Shown here one piece after another: positions 20,001 through 30,300 of a stretch of DNA of 64,000 nucleotides (position 1 is the stretch's first letter; each line of letters opens with the position of its first letter). Source of the DNA: SIAJ01 sp963773845 (GTDB lineage Bacteria > Planctomycetota > Planctomycetia > Gemmatales > Gemmataceae); contig CAVZCU010000011.1 in the NCBI GenBank assembly GCA_963773845.1, positions 434,001 through 498,000 of the forward strand, written 5' to 3'. Made by a program: the position numbers and the translations under genes. The notes beneath the pieces were generated by a model, which saw nothing but the letters and a program-made list of their open reading frames with translations, had not been told where the DNA came from and made no database searches.

Positions 20001-20530
20001 AGGTTGCCGATCTCATCCGCACCGACTTCCTCGACTATCAATGGTCGGTTTTCAAGTCGGGCATTGCCTATCCGTTCACGCTTCTCGACGAAGGCTCGAT
20101 CGAATTCGTGCCCGACGACAACGCTCTGTATCAGATCGGACTGACGGTGATGAGCAGCGGCACATCATACGACGCGACGCCGGCTTATGTCGACGTCCTC
20201 AATGTCGATCCGGAAGCCGAAATGGTCGGTGTGCCGGAGACCGCTCAGGCCGGCATCCCCGTCACCGTGACGGGCGTCGCCCGCGACCGCGGCACGGCTG
20301 ACCTCCATACTTTCCAATGGGAAGTCATCGGATCGCTGGCTGTTCCCGGTGGGACCGGCCCTTCGTTCACATTCACTCCGCCGGCCGCGGGCGAGTACGT
20401 GCTTCGTCTGACGGTCCGGGATGACGACGGCGGGACCAGCACGGTTGCTCGCGACCTTGTCGTGGAAGCGACGGCAGTCGATGTATCGATCACCGGCGCC
20501 GGCGACCAGCACCGAAGGCACGACGCTTGA
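16835..20530 (+). CDS. Giant protein fragment 21: beta-helix, sixth LamG, EFFG-type end domain and PKD domains
   Basis: In register from about 16,945. Beta-helix coils (LSIAGNYIGTNPSGT) lead into LamG six (about 17,420-18,020, NPTHWFKADGDTVDSI to SLNEIRALIGG), then more coils to about 19,080. Next is a single domain with SYVLEFFGSPTAGDAKQFL, a module commonly found after such beta-helix arrays. Four PKD/Ig-like domains follow, each starting with an EGTPV-type strand and ending in LTV-DGDGG-type strands. The frame breaks near 20,500 inside the fifth PKD domain (VDVSITGAGD). Confidence 0.8.
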   Translation: MDRDGVQFRGWMGIVSRGRQRANRSGHRSKWLARAGAANALPQIALQGSIASTAYYANPGPLNLSIAGNYIGTNPSGTGAIANSALGIFLLYRANGVHIGTPASGAADARFRNIISGNAGPGIDLSGIDVTSNTISGNYIGVDETGQNPIGNTGDGVAISAQSFGNTIGGSTAGTGNVISGNTQSGIAISGPSGAVPNPTHWFKADGDTVDSITGALASVSGNIAYPAGVHGAAFGFNGDGSYVDTGAQVFGTSDFTVSFSLRTIDTGIQFVFGNRSTLGHGNFFNARLWHGALNVELDQSGSNYNPLNGHTLINDGDYHQIVVTRSGTLASVYIDGLLEMSGSTSGVTNLTSTAPFVIGSVPFVLNEPKLTGSIDDFRIFSEALSLNEIRALIGGDNVIQGNWIGTNAAGNVALGNGVNGVSISGSADNLIGGAAPAMRNIISGNTANGVSINGGGSTGNVVAGNYVGLNVDGTQALGNQQQGIYITGGASNNTIGGLTSTPGTGLGNVVSANGYSGIIVLGSSNNVIQGNIAGLNAAGNAVLGNTFQGVGFVFGGTGNTVGGTAPGARNVISGNNGGGTQGGMAIGAGVTNTLVQGNYIGTDITGTIALGNTAGGVEILGASNNTIGGNTAAARNVISGNSVYGISILNAVNFFGYTGPSTGNTVAGNYIGTASDGTSPLANSGDGVIISNGANNNTIGGISGTTGNVIAFSALSGITVDGATTLHNSLRQNSLFANSGGSIALTNGGNSGQVAPVIVAAVGGDSTRIIGTLAAGANTSYVLEFFGSPTAGDAKQFLGSLTVTTNDNGNSTFEAVFDIPLAFGSQVTATATRLDTGDTSALSPSVAAAAAIITGFPSAISEGTPVTLTAFTAADPGGGQSLAYDWDVLKNGVEFARSVEASITFVPDDEGTYSVRLTVINTQSTNATVGPLSFDVINADPAVQIVGAPSTVAVGATVSLHSEANDSGAADVLSYAWTVRQNDENGPILASGAGPDFTFGVNTGGLLYVSLTVTDGDGGSDTRSLVIFAQGGAPAATVLVPPTGQEGTPVRATAEVADLIRTDFLDYQWSVFKSGIAYPFTLLDEGSIEFVPDDNALYQIGLTVMSSGTSYDATPAYVDVLNVDPEAEMVGVPETAQAGIPVTVTGVARDRGTADLHTFQWEVIGSLAVPGGTGPSFTFTPPAAGEYVLRLTVRDDDGGTSTVARDLVVEATAVDVSITGAGDQHRRHDA

Positions 20531-23500
20531 GCTGGATTCGACGATTGCCAATCCGTTGGGAGCGACGTTCCGCTACGAATGGTCGGTCACGCGTGACGGC
20601 AATCCGTTTGCGACATTCTCTTCCGCTACTCCGGTGAACCCGAACGGATTCATCGCCGGTTCGCTGCCGCTATCGCTCCTGCCGACCGACAACGGCGACT
20701 ATCTGGTCACGCTCACGGTGACCGCGAGCGATGGCCGCGTGGGATCGGCAACCAGTGCCATTAGCGTCACCAATCTCGATCCATCCGTTACGATCGCTGG
20801 CGGTGGCGGCTCGCTCTTCGAAGGAACCCCCGTCACGCTGACGGCCATCGCGACCGATCCGGGGTCGGAGGATGTGTTGAGTTACGAGTGGCGCGTCAAT
20901 GGGGTGTTGCAGTCGATTGACCCTTTGGATCCCAAGAACTTCGTTTTCACTCCGGTAAACAACGGCGATTACACCATCGAAGTTACGGTGCGCGACGACG
21001 ACCTGGGATCGACGAGCGCGATGCGAACGCTGCACGTGGAGAATCTGGCGCCCCTACTCTTGATTTCCACTGACCCGACTACGACGGCTGCAGATGGATC
21101 CGTCATTGGCCTCCAGAGCCTGACCACGGATGCCGGCGCTGCCGACGTGTTCACTTATGCCTGGTCGGCGACGCGCGACGGAATCGAAATTGCGACCGGC
21201 AATCAACCGACATTCAGCTTCGCGCGGATGGGAAGCGGCGTCTATGTAGTAGCCCTGACCGTCGACGACGGTGACGGCGGAGTGGTGTCGGCAAGTACAT
21301 TGATCCTGGTAGCCGATCCGGCTGGCGGAACGGTCAACGTGACCCCGGCCACGTTGACGGGCCTGCCGGGGAATCCAGACCTGAATGAAGTCCTCGTTCA
21401 AGGATCGGGCGGCAACGACAATTTGATCGTCGATCCGGCGGTCACTCTGCCAGTCGTTCTCGACGGCGGCGCCGGAGACGATCTGCTCCAGGGAGGCAGC
21501 GCCGGCGACCTCTTAATCGCTGGAAGCGGCAACAACACGCTCGTAGCCGGCGCCGGCGACGACACGTTGCAGGGCGGTGGCAGCGACATCCTGGACGGCG
21601 GCGAAGGAAACGACGTCTTCCGTCCGCACTTCAGCCAAGTCCAACTCTTCGAATCGGGCGACGGCATCGACACGATTGATCTGACGGAAGCGCCGCAGGG
21701 CATCGAACTCAACCTGAGCGTTCAGGACGGGACCGCACAGCCGGTCTTCACAGGCAGCACGTTGGCGCTCACCGGCTCGTTCGAAAAGCTCATTGGATCC
21801 GATTACGGTGACCGCCTGACCACGGCGACCAGTCAGACAACTCTTTTTGGCGGACTGGGCGACGACACACTGACGGCCCAGGCAGGCATCGACATCACGC
21901 TTTTTGGCGGTTCGGGGAATGATTCGCTCATCGTCGGTGGTACGGCGGCGCAGGTCACGTTGTTCGGCGGCGATGGCAACGACTCGCTTTCCGTCCTGGC
22001 CGGCCAGAATATCACCGTCTTTGGTGATGGCGGCGACGATTCTATCTCCGTTGCGACCGGAATCGATGTCACGGTCTTCGGTGGCGACGGACGAGACACA
22101 CTCGCGGTCAAGAATGGCATCCGCGTCACGGTGTTTGGCGGCGAAGGCGAGGACGATCTCCGAGTGGATGGCGGCAACGGCGTACTCGTGCTTGGCGGCG
22201 AGGGGCAGGTCGTCGGCGATAAGGTGACTCTGTTTGGCTCGGCGGGCGGCGATAACGATTCGATCGCCGTTGCCGGGGGAATCGACGTCACCGTCTTCGG
22301 CGGATTGGGAGACGATACGCTGGCGGTGCTCGGCAACGTCAGCAACGTCAGCGTGTTCGGCGGCGATGGCAATGATTCGATGGTCGTCGCCGACGGCCAG
22401 CAAATCACGCTTTTTGGCGGGCTCGGCGACGACAGCGTGGCCGTTGTCGGCGGTTCACTTGTGACCGTGTTTGGCGCCGAAGGGAACGATTCACTCTCCG
22501 TCGGCGGCACGGCGAACCAGGTGACTGTGTTTGGCGGCGACGGCAATGACTCCCTGGACGTGCTGGCCGGCCAGAACGTGACTGTTTTTGGCGACGGCGG
22601 CGATGATTCGATTTCCGTCGCGACGGGAATTGACGTCACCGTCTTCGGTGGCGACGGCCGAGATACGTTGGTCGTCAAAAACGGGTTGCGCGTCACTGTC
22701 TTCGGCGACGCGGGCGATGACTCCATTGCCGTCGCGAATGGAACTGACATCACCGTCTTCGGCGGCGACGGACGCGATACGCTCGTCGTCAAAAATGGCC
22801 TTCGCGTCACAGTATTTGGCGGCGCCGGCGACGATTCGCTGTCGGTCGACGGCGGCAGTGATGTGACCGTTTATGGCAGTGCCGGCGACGATTCGGTCCT
22901 CGTTTCCGGCGGCGAATCGGTCACGGTGTTCGGAGCGGAAGGCGACGATTCGATCACTGTCGCCGGCGGGACCAATGTGACTGTCTTCGGCGGTGATGTG
23001 CGGGACACACTGACGGTCTGGAGTGGCACGCGCGTCACGGTGTTCGGCGATGGCGGCGACGACAGCATTTCGGTCGCCGGCAGCGTCGAGGTCACCGTCT
23101 TCGGCAGCGACGGCAACGACAGCATCCAAGTGTCGGGCGGCGAACTCGTCACCGTCTTCGGCGGCGATGGCAACGACTCGCTGCTGGTCGACGGGGCGGC
23201 ATCCCATGTGACCGTCTTCGGCGACGGCGGCGACGACACCTTGACCGTTCTGGGTGGCACGGACGTCACGGTCTTCGGCGGTGACGGCCGGGACACCCTC
23301 GTCGTGAAGAATGGCCTGCGCGTCACGGTTTTCGGCGGCGACGGCGACGATTCGCTCGCAGTGGCCGGCGGCATCGACGTCACGGTTTTCGGCGGCGACG
23401 GCAGAGACACTCTTGCGGTGAAGGATGGCCTGCGCGTCACGGTGTTTGGATCGGCGGGCGATGACTCGATCGCAGTGGCCGGCGGCACCGACGTGACCGT

Positions 23501-24125
23501 CTTTGGCTCCGAAGGGAATGACTCGCTGGCGGTGACCGGTGGCGTCAATGTAACCGTGTTTGGCGGCGTCGGCGACGACTCGGTGGCGGTGGCGGCCGGA
23601 GTCGATGTCACGGTCTTCGGCGGCAGCGGCAACGATTCCATGCTCGTCAGCGGCGGCGAGCACGTCACGGTTTTCGGCAATGACGGCGACGACTCGATAA
23701 CCGTCGCGGGCGATGTGGCTGGCGTGACGGTATTCGGCAACGAAGGCAACGACTCCCTGGTGGTCGCCGGCGGCGAACGCGTGACCGTGTTTGGCGACGC
23801 GGGGGAAGACTCGATAGCCGTAACGGGCGGGACGGACATCACCGTCTTTGGCGGCGACGCGCGCGACACTCTCGTAGTCAAGAATGGCCTGCATGTCACG
23901 GTCTTTGGCGATGGCGGCGGCGATTCGATCGGCGTTGCTGGCGGCATACAGGTGACCATATTCGGTGGCGATGGCGATGATTCGCTGACGGTTTCCGATG
24001 GTAACGCGGTCACCGTGTTTGGTGGCTTTGGCGACGATACGCTGTGCGCCACAGGCGGCACAGACGTCCATCTTTTTGGCGAAGTGGCGCCGACTCGATG
24101 TGTGCCGCCGGTGGGGCCAACGTGA
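20421..24125 (+). CDS. Giant protein fragment 22: PKD domains and 19-residue RTX-variant array
   Basis: In register from about 20,500 (STEGTTLELDSTIANP). It holds the rest of PKD domain 5 and domains 6 and 7 (to about 21,320), then RTX nonapeptides (LDGGAGDDLLQGG) near 21,460-21,620 and a non-repetitive spacer. From 21,837 an array of 19-residue units such as VTVFGGDGRDTLVVKNGLR follows. Each unit has one GGxGxD calcium-loop-like half and one G-x-x-VTVF half. The frame breaks at about 24,083, where FGEVAPT stands for an expected FGGSGADS; restoring one G after ggcg recovers the frame. Confidence 0.8.
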   Translation: MTTAGPARLLATLSWKRRQSMYRSPAPATSTEGTTLELDSTIANPLGATFRYEWSVTRDGNPFATFSSATPVNPNGFIAGSLPLSLLPTDNGDYLVTLTVTASDGRVGSATSAISVTNLDPSVTIAGGGGSLFEGTPVTLTAIATDPGSEDVLSYEWRVNGVLQSIDPLDPKNFVFTPVNNGDYTIEVTVRDDDLGSTSAMRTLHVENLAPLLLISTDPTTTAADGSVIGLQSLTTDAGAADVFTYAWSATRDGIEIATGNQPTFSFARMGSGVYVVALTVDDGDGGVVSASTLILVADPAGGTVNVTPATLTGLPGNPDLNEVLVQGSGGNDNLIVDPAVTLPVVLDGGAGDDLLQGGSAGDLLIAGSGNNTLVAGAGDDTLQGGGSDILDGGEGNDVFRPHFSQVQLFESGDGIDTIDLTEAPQGIELNLSVQDGTAQPVFTGSTLALTGSFEKLIGSDYGDRLTTATSQTTLFGGLGDDTLTAQAGIDITLFGGSGNDSLIVGGTAAQVTLFGGDGNDSLSVLAGQNITVFGDGGDDSISVATGIDVTVFGGDGRDTLAVKNGIRVTVFGGEGEDDLRVDGGNGVLVLGGEGQVVGDKVTLFGSAGGDNDSIAVAGGIDVTVFGGLGDDTLAVLGNVSNVSVFGGDGNDSMVVADGQQITLFGGLGDDSVAVVGGSLVTVFGAEGNDSLSVGGTANQVTVFGGDGNDSLDVLAGQNVTVFGDGGDDSISVATGIDVTVFGGDGRDTLVVKNGLRVTVFGDAGDDSIAVANGTDITVFGGDGRDTLVVKNGLRVTVFGGAGDDSLSVDGGSDVTVYGSAGDDSVLVSGGESVTVFGAEGDDSITVAGGTNVTVFGGDVRDTLTVWSGTRVTVFGDGGDDSISVAGSVEVTVFGSDGNDSIQVSGGELVTVFGGDGNDSLLVDGAASHVTVFGDGGDDTLTVLGGTDVTVFGGDGRDTLVVKNGLRVTVFGGDGDDSLAVAGGIDVTVFGGDGRDTLAVKDGLRVTVFGSAGDDSIAVAGGTDVTVFGSEGNDSLAVTGGVNVTVFGGVGDDSVAVAAGVDVTVFGGSGNDSMLVSGGEHVTVFGNDGDDSITVAGDVAGVTVFGNEGNDSLVVAGGERVTVFGDAGEDSIAVTGGTDITVFGGDARDTLVVKNGLHVTVFGDGGGDSIGVAGGIQVTIFGGDGDDSLTVSDGNAVTVFGGFGDDTLCATGGTDVHLFGEVAPTRCVPPVGPT

Positions 24126-24343
24126 CCGTCTCCGGCGGGTCCGGCGGCGATCACCTCGAGGCCCTGGGCGGCACCGGGGTCGTCGTGCTCGGCGGGTCCG
24201 GCGCCGATATGCTCGAAGCCTCGGGCGCCGATGCGGTCACGCTCTCCGGCGGCGACGGGGACGATACCCTGATTGCCGGCGCCGCGCAGGATGTCTACCT
24301 GCTCGGCGACAACGGCAACGACATGTATCAATTCGCCAGTGGC
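21837..24343 (+). repeat. About 44 tandem 57-bp units coding a 19-residue RTX variant
   Basis: Units run from TTLFGGLGDDTLTAQAGID to VYLLGDNGNDMYQFASG; most are exactly 19 codons, a few 20, one shortened. The core is VTVFGxxGDDSxxVxxG. A sub-class VTVFGGDGRDTLVVKNGLR recurs about nine times in close variants, often alternating with GDDSI-type units. Confidence 0.85.
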
Positions 24344-27300
24344 GCACCGCAAGCCGTCCGCATCAAGGAAATCCTGATCCTCGATACGCAGAACTTCGAG
24401 GCCTCCGCCGTCACCGCCAGCTTGCCCGAGAAGACCCATTCATCCGACGCCCGTGGCACCGATACCCTCGACCTCACCGCCTACTCGGGCGTTGCGATCG
24501 ATTTGGGCCTGTTCGGCTCGGAGGCCGACCCGCTCATCGGCCAGCAACTGGTCGCGAACGGATTTAACTTGACCATTTTCGGCAGCTTCGAGGACGTTGT
24601 CGGTACGGACGGGAACGACGTCCTGATCGGAAATGCGGAAGCCAACCATCTGGTGGGCGGCAGCGGCGACGACCGGATCGAAGGACGAGCGGGCGACGAC
24701 ACCCTGGAAGGGGGCTTGGGCAACGACACAATGGATGGCGGCGCCGGCAACGACCTCTATGTTTTTGGCACGGGGCAGCTCGGCGTGGACATGGTGACCG
24801 AAGCAGCGAACCTCGACAGCGATACGCTCGATTTCGGGTCCTTTGGCGGCGCAATTAACGTCAATTTGGGCGTCACCGCCTCGCAGTCATTTGGCCCGAA
24901 CCTGAGCCTGGCGTTGTCCGATCCCGCGGGCATCGAGAACGTGGTCGGCACGAGCTTTTCCGATTCCATCACTGGCAACGCCCGCGACAACATTATCGAG
25001 GGCGGGCCCGGCGACGACGTGATGGCTGGCGCGGCGGGGAGCGACACCTATCGCTTTGCCGGCGCCGGGCTGGGCGCCGACCAAATCATCGAAGCCGCGA
25101 ATGCCGACAGCGACACGCTGGACTTCTCGGCCTTCGACGAGCCGTTGAATCTCGATCTTGGCAGCACGGCGCCGCAGATCTTCGGCGTCGGAACAGTTGA
25201 CGTCAACGCGCCGCCTGCTGGCCTGGACTTGACGCTATCGGATCCATTGGGCATCGAGAACGTTGTTGGAACCGGCTACAGCGATCGCATTCTCGGCAAT
25301 GACCGCGACAACGCGATCTACGGCGCCGGCGGCGCCGATCTTCTCGATGGCCGCGGCGGCAACGACCTTCTCCAGGGGGACCTCACGCAAGTCGTGCTCA
25401 TCGATTTCGACTCGGCGACTCACGCCGATTCGGGAGACCACGTCTATACGCCGGACGAGCGGCAGGCGATCGTCGCTCGATTGACAGAGCTCTTTGGGCC
25501 CTTCAATGTAACGATTACGACCGACGTGGCGCTGGCGGCACAACTTACCGAACGCTCGGGCCACTCGTTCGTCTCCGTGGTCATGAACGATGGACCCGGC
25601 GGCGGCATCGGCGGCGAGTCCAACGAACTCGACTTCCGAAATCTTCAGCGTCAAAGCCATATCTCGATCAATGTCAACGAGCTTCTCGGCGGCGATGGTC
25701 AGCCCGAGGCGACAAGTGAGAACTTCGTCAAGCTCTCGGACACCGTCATTGCCCACGAACTGGGCCATCTCTTTGGCTTGCGACACAGCGATGCGTTCGG
25801 TCCAATCGGCTCGGGAATTTTTGCGGGCGTCGACCCGGCGAGCTATTTGCCGGCCTATACCGGCCCGATGAACGCCGATGAAAGTCCGCTGCACATCATG
25901 GCCAGCCCGCGGTCGATCGGCGTTACGCTCTTCGATTCCGTCGGCGATACGTTCTTTGGCGAGCGCGAGGCGATTCGACTCGCTTTCGCCGCGACCGGCA
26001 TCGTCGTCCGCGAACAATCGACCGACCTCGATAGTCACCAAAGCTTCGCCACCGCCGAGGCGCTCGGTGTCCTGCCGGGGCTGTACGTCCCGAACACCTT
26101 GGCGCCGGGCAGCCTGCATTACGGCCAATCGTTCGATGTCTCGGCCATCGACGTGGTCGGCGAAATCCGCCGCGGCGACGGCCCGAGCGAAAACGACATG
26201 TATTCCTTTGTCGGCAAGGCCGGCGATCTCATGAACATGGAGGTCATCTCGCGCAGCCTGGAGCCGAGCCGCGGCAACCCGATCGACAGCGTGCTCCGAC
26301 TCTATGACGCCGGCGGCCATCTCTTGACCTGGAACGATGACGAGTTTGAGACGACCGACTCGACGATTGTCGATTACCACCTGCCGGCCGACGGCGTTTA
26401 CTATGTCGAAGTCGATACATACTCGGCAGCGCTCGACGAGGACGTCGGCCGCTATGAGCTTTTCATGTCGCGGTTCGCCGTCGGCACGCCGAGTGCGAAC
26501 CTTGGCGACACCATGATCGGCGCCGAGGGCAACGACACCATGATCGGCTCGGCGGCCGACGACATCCTCCGTGCCGAACGCTCCGCTGTCGGTGAGCAGG
26601 ATCAATACCTGGGCAGTGGCGGATACGACACGCTCGATGCATCCAAGTTCGTTTCCTTCGACGAGGCCGTTCAATACCTGGCCGGAACGACGCAGAATTC
26701 GATTGAGAGAATCATCCGCCCGGACAACACCGCTCCGATATTGACAGTTCCATCTTCGATTTCGACCACGGAAGGCGTCGTCGTGCACTTCACGGCGCAG
26801 GCGAACGATCCCGGCGACACGGTGACCTTCGCCATTGTCTCGGGGCCATCCGGCGGCAGCATCAACCCATCGACCGGCGAATTCACCTGGTTTGCCCCGA
26901 ACGAGGGGAGCTACACATTCGCGATCAAGGCTACCGACGGCGCCGGCGCATCCGACACGAAGACCGTCCTTGTCAACGTGTCCAACGTATCCCCGGTCAT
27001 TTCGATCGGCGGCGACGCGACGATTCCGGAGGGCGGAACGCTCACCCGATCCGGCAGCTTTACCGATCCGGGCGCCGATGTATGGACCGCTGAAGTCAAC
27101 TACGGCGATGGCGGCGGCTGGCAGTCCCTGGCATTGGCGCTCGACAAGACCTTCTCGCTCCGGCACACCTTTACGGACGACGGCGTATTTGTCGTGGGGG
27201 TTCGCGTCCGTGACGATGCGTTTGCCGTGCCCGCAACCGCGTCGTTTAACCTGACCGTCACCAATGTGAAGCCGACGGGCAAACTCGTGAATGCCGGCCC

Positions 27301-30300
27301 GGTTGACGAAGGAAGCACGGCGACCGTTTCCTTCACAAATCTAGTGGACCCGTCGCCCAACGATTTGAGCAAGTTGCGTTTCTCCTTCGATTTCGATAAC
27401 GATGGCACATTCGAGATCGTCGATAGTGCCTCGCCGTCGGCGATCGTCCCGGCCGCTTATTTACCGAACGGCCCGGCGACGCGCACCGTGCGTGCCGTGG
27501 TTGCGGACGATGACGGCGGCGCCTCGGAATACTTCACTGACATCGTCATCCTGAACGTGGCTCCGACCGCGACGATCGAAGTATTGCCGGCGACAACAGT
27601 GGTTGAGGGCACGCCGCTCTCGTTTACGAGCACCGTTGTCGATCCCGGGACTGATTCGATCGCGCGGCAATGGGTTGTTGTGGCGAGCAATGGGCAGGCA
27701 GTGCCGGGCGGCGGCGATCCGTCATTCGCATTCACTCCGGCGAAAAACGGTACATACACGGTTCTGTTCAAGGCCACGGATTCGGATGGCGCCAGCAGTA
27801 TCGCAATCGTTGAAATCACCGTGCTCAAGGGACCGCCGATCGGCGTCCTCACCAACGATGGTCCAGTCAACGAAGGTCAATCGGCGATCGTGACGCTCAC
27901 GCCGACTGATGTCACGCTCGTCGAGGCGGCCCAGTTGCGCTACGCTTTCGATCTCGACAACGACGGCACATTCGAAGTCGGCGACGGCACGTATTCCGGC
28001 TCGGTATCGACGAACGCGGCGACGGTGCCCGCGACACTCCTGGCGGATGGGCCGAGCAGCCGCATGGTGCGAGCACGCGTCATCGATCCCGACGATCGCT
28101 TCAATGACTACACCACCACGATTCAGATTAAGAATGTGGCCCCGACAGTCCTCGCCGGCGGCGCTGCATCGCTCAGTGAAGCGAGCCCCATGCTGTCCCG
28201 CGACGGCAGCTTCAGCGATCCGGGCGCGGACACCTGGACCGCCGAGGTGAACTATGGCGACGGCGGCGGCTGGCAGTCCTTGACGCTCAACGCGGATCAC
28301 TCCTTCCATCTCGAACATTCATATGGCGACAGCGGCAACTACCCGGTGAGCGTCCGTGTCACCGACGACGAGGGAGCGATCGGCGATGCTTCCTTCGTCG
28401 CTACTGTCGCGAATGTCGCCCCGACGGCGACGTTGACGAACGGCGGCGCCGTCGGCGAAGGGAGTCCGGGTCTCGTTTCGTTCAACAATCTTTTTGATCC
28501 GTCGAGTGCCGACCTCGCAACATTGCGATTCGCCTACGATTTCGACAACAACGGCACGTTCGAAGTCGGAGATGGCTCCTACGTTGGCTCGGTAACTTCA
28601 ACGTCCGAGGTCGTACCGGCCTCGTATCTGATGGACAACCCCGGTCGCACCGTTCACGCTCGCGTCATCGATAAGGACGGCGGATCCACCGACTACACGA
28701 CCACGATCGTTGTGAACAATCTCAATCCGACAGCCGCGAACGATTTCGCGACCACCGACGAGGAGGTCGCAGTTGAGATCAATGTGCTCGCCAACGACTC
28801 CGACCCCGCCGGCGTCAATGATCCCTTGACCATCAATTCATACACGGATCCAAGCCACGGTACGCTGTCGCTCGCGGACGACAAATTCACTTACATGCCG
28901 GGCCCCAATTTCAACGGCAGCGACTCGTTTACCTACACAATTGACGACGGCGACGGCGGCACGGCTACCGCCACCGTCCTGATCACTGTGAATCCGATCA
29001 ACGATGCTCCAACCGACATTGGATTGACGCCGAACAGTGTTGCGGAGAATCAACCGGCGTTGACCTTGGTAGGCCAATTCTCGACATCCGATGTCGATGC
29101 CGGCGACGTATTCACCTACAAGCTAGTGAGCGGCGACGGCGACGCGGACAACGGAGCGTTCATAATCGTCGGCAGCGAGCTGCGCACCGCGACGGTGTTG
29201 AATCGCGAGATCAAGGCGAGTCTTTCGATCAGGGTGCAAGTGACCGACTCGGGCGGGCTGACCTTTGAAAAGTCGATCCCGATTGATGTTGTCGATGCCG
29301 GAGAAGCGACGCCGCAGTCGGGAACGACTGGTGGCGTCGGCTGGATTTACACCCCGGCATCGGACACACTCACCGTCACGGGGCGGCCTGTTGCCGACAA
29401 CATTCAAATCGGCACCGCTGTCGTAACCAATGGAATCGTTATCGTCCTGACCACCAATAATGGCGCGTCCATCACCTTCGATGGGCTGGCTGGCAGGCCG
29501 GCGATCTACGCGCAGCCGCTCAATCATTTGAAGCGCATCATCGTCAACGCACAGGGTGGCGCGGACACCGTCATCTTGGGCACTCCGGGCACGCCTCTGC
29601 CGACATCCGCGTACGATGCTGGTGAACTGAATGGCGATGGCGGCAACGATACGCTGTTCGGCGGCCAGTCGCCTGACACACTTCATGGGGATGTCGGCGA
29701 TGACAAAGTGGATGGCCGGGGCGGATCCGATTCTTACACGGTCGCCGCCGCCGAGGCCTTGCAAGACGTCATCACCGACACCGGGGCCACGGGGATCGAT
29801 ACGTTCAAAAACATTGGCACCGCACACGTCGACGTACGCAATTTCGCTCCGTCCAATGGAATTGAAGTCGTTGACATGGCCGGCTACGCGATTCGCGGCG
29901 ATGGATCGAACAATGTGCTGGACTTCCGCTCGGTCGAGTTGAAGAATCTTGTCTACGTCGATGGCGCGAAGGGCGACGATCTTATCTACACATCGGCTCT
30001 GCCAATCTCGTACGCCCTCTTTGAGGGATATTTCGGCGACGACGGCAACGATACGATCCAGGGGGGCCCAGCCGACGACAAGCTGTTCGGCGAGAAGGGC
30101 AACGATTTGCTCGCGGGTGGAATCGGCAATGATAGGTTGGATGGCGGGGTCGGAAACGACACGTTGGATGGCGGTGTCGGGAACGACGTTCTTGGTGGTG
30201 GAGCAGGAAACGATAACCTTTCCGGCGGCGACGGACCGGACTTGCTCGATGGCGCCGACGGTGACGACACGCTCGTCGGCGGCAATGACAACGACACGCT

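Noticed and set aside
22491..24439. Two overlapping minus-strand frames of over 520 residues opposite the 57-bp repeats
   Set aside because: Both exist because a 57-bp repeat without stops in one frame is often open in others. Their proteins are simple periodic strings (PPKTVTS-like).
25235..27166. 643-residue minus-strand open frame opposite the protease domain
   Set aside because: No domain or signal; the plus-strand product has clear domains and a catalytic motif over the same bases.
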